In this document: in pieces, positions 63,221 to 64,000 of the stretch
Numbering within the stretch: the stretch's first letter is position 1
Layout of the letters: each line of letters opens with the position of its first letter
Origin: Nigrospora sphaerica
Lineage: Eukaryota > Ascomycota > Sordariomycetes > Amphisphaeriales > Apiosporaceae
DNA length: 64,000 nt
Assembly: GCA_018287875.1 (NCBI GenBank)
Contig: JAGVVL010000013.1
Location: forward strand, 3,472,001-3,536,000
Reading direction: 5' to 3'
The notes under the pieces: generated by a model
What the model was told of the DNA's origin: nothing
What the model saw: the letters and a program-made list of their open reading frames with translations, nothing else
Databases searched by the model: none
Translations under genes and position numbers: made by a program

Positions 63221-64000
63221 CCCATGCATGGATGGGGACGAGATCTTTCGCCCAGCGGGCTACCTACTTACCTACATGAGCTACCTATAACTTACTTCCC
63301 TACGTATACGTGCGCGATATAAAGGAGAGGGAGAAGGAGAGGAAGAAAACCACGCCCCCCGGCCAGGGGGGCTAGGGTCTAGGAACCGCGGGACCCTGCT
63401 CCCCGTACGGCCGACCATGGAACCTTGGAACCTTGGCCGCGGCCTGGGCAGAATCGATGGGCGGGGCACCGATCTTGCATCCTTCCGCAGAGGTCCAGCC
63501 CTCGAGCCCGGCCTGTCAGCTACGCATATGGGGCGGGGGGAGGCGAACGGTTGCCTCTGGCGCGCGCTTTGGCCCCAAAAAGAGAAGGAGGGAAAAAAAA
63601 ACCACAATCCTGACGGCCCCGCCTGCCATCCGCCGCCCTCCAGGTCTTGCGAAACCTGGCCGGCCGGCCGGGGGCCTATCCCAAGTGCCTGCCGGCTACA
63701 ACGGTGCGACGACTGACGCGCCCGGGCGGGGGAGGGAGCGGGCGCTGCCCATCTCGTGCTTGACTTCTTTTCTTCCTTTCGCTCCCTGGCGCCCCTCTGC
63801 GTGGTCGGCGCCGTACGCGGCAGTACCCTCCCCTTGCCTCCCCGCCTGGCCTAAGCTCAGACCGGGTGCGGGCCGCTTCCGCCAGACCGTGATCAGAGGT
63901 GCAAACCCGCCGCGGCGCAGGAGGGAGAGCGAGACCAACGGGAGGGGACGGGGGAAAGGGGTGAAGCGTCCGGCGTGCAGCGTAGGCAGCGGGATGATGT

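Larger units (their letters stand above)
56763..64000. other. 7.2-kb region without a recognisable gene
   Basis: Upstream of the zinc-cluster gene. It contains G/A-rich low-complexity DNA (56.8-57.4 kb), scattered TACCTACC/AGGTAGGT motifs (for example 57562-57575, 61379-61392), an (AC)n array, and a T19 run. Long open frames (such as 62395-61433 on the minus strand) come from the repeats. A gene with many small exons could be missed. Confidence 0.45.

Overview
The window is nuclear DNA of a filamentous ascomycete, most likely a member of the Sordariales (Chaetomiaceae/Neurospora relatives). The evidence is GC-rich genes with short (about 50-100 nt) GT-AG introns carrying CTAAC/CTGAC-like branch sites, and proteins that closely resemble Neurospora DIM-5 and COT-1. 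I assigned exons by hand from splice sites and reading phase. Every multi-exon model given with full exon coordinates closes in phase.

Layout. The left edge holds the 5' end of a UBTD-type ubiquitin-domain gene (minus). Then come the H3K9 methyltransferase gene dim-5 (minus, 2.2-3.3 kb), a six-exon protein-kinase-like gene (plus, 4.5-5.9 kb), a secreted GH3 beta-glucosidase (minus, 6.6-9.3 kb), and a frameshifted hypothetical gene (minus, 11.8-12.6 kb). These are followed by a TMEM14-family membrane protein (plus, 14.4-14.9 kb), a seven-helix receptor-like protein (minus, 15.2-16.7 kb), the NDR kinase gene cot-1 (plus, 20.2-22.2 kb), splicing factor SF3a subunit 2 (plus, 23.1-23.9 kb), a TAM-like methyltransferase (minus, 24.2-25.2 kb) and an FSH1-type serine hydrolase (minus, 26.7-27.4 kb).

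From 28 to 40 kb the sequence is mostly accessory and decayed: a 280-bp MITE-like element full of ACCCATGGGT palindromes, a broken GT90/CAP10 glycosyltransferase, a diverged tandem duplication carrying two tRNA-like units, a single-pass membrane glycoprotein-like gene, a doubtful small cysteine-containing gene, and a single-frame coding relic with six stops that looks RIP-inactivated.

From 40 kb on there are a secreted GH43 arabinanase, a short-chain dehydrogenase, a solo LTR with a perfect 5-bp target-site duplication, a tRNA-Trp, a secreted CE12 rhamnogalacturonan acetylesterase, a D-2-hydroxyacid dehydrogenase, and a large Zn2Cys6 regulator whose zinc cluster is split by a 987-nt intron. 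The last 7 kb hold only microsatellites and unassigned sequence.

The genes do not form one pathway. Core housekeeping and developmental genes (dim-5, cot-1, SF3a2, TMEM14) are interspersed with plant-cell-wall enzymes (GH3, GH43, CE12) acting on beta-glucosides, arabinan and rhamnogalacturonan. The RIP-like relic and the solo LTR are the kind of sequence that H3K9 methylation by DIM-5 normally silences. I saw no CRISPR, prophage or biosynthetic cluster.
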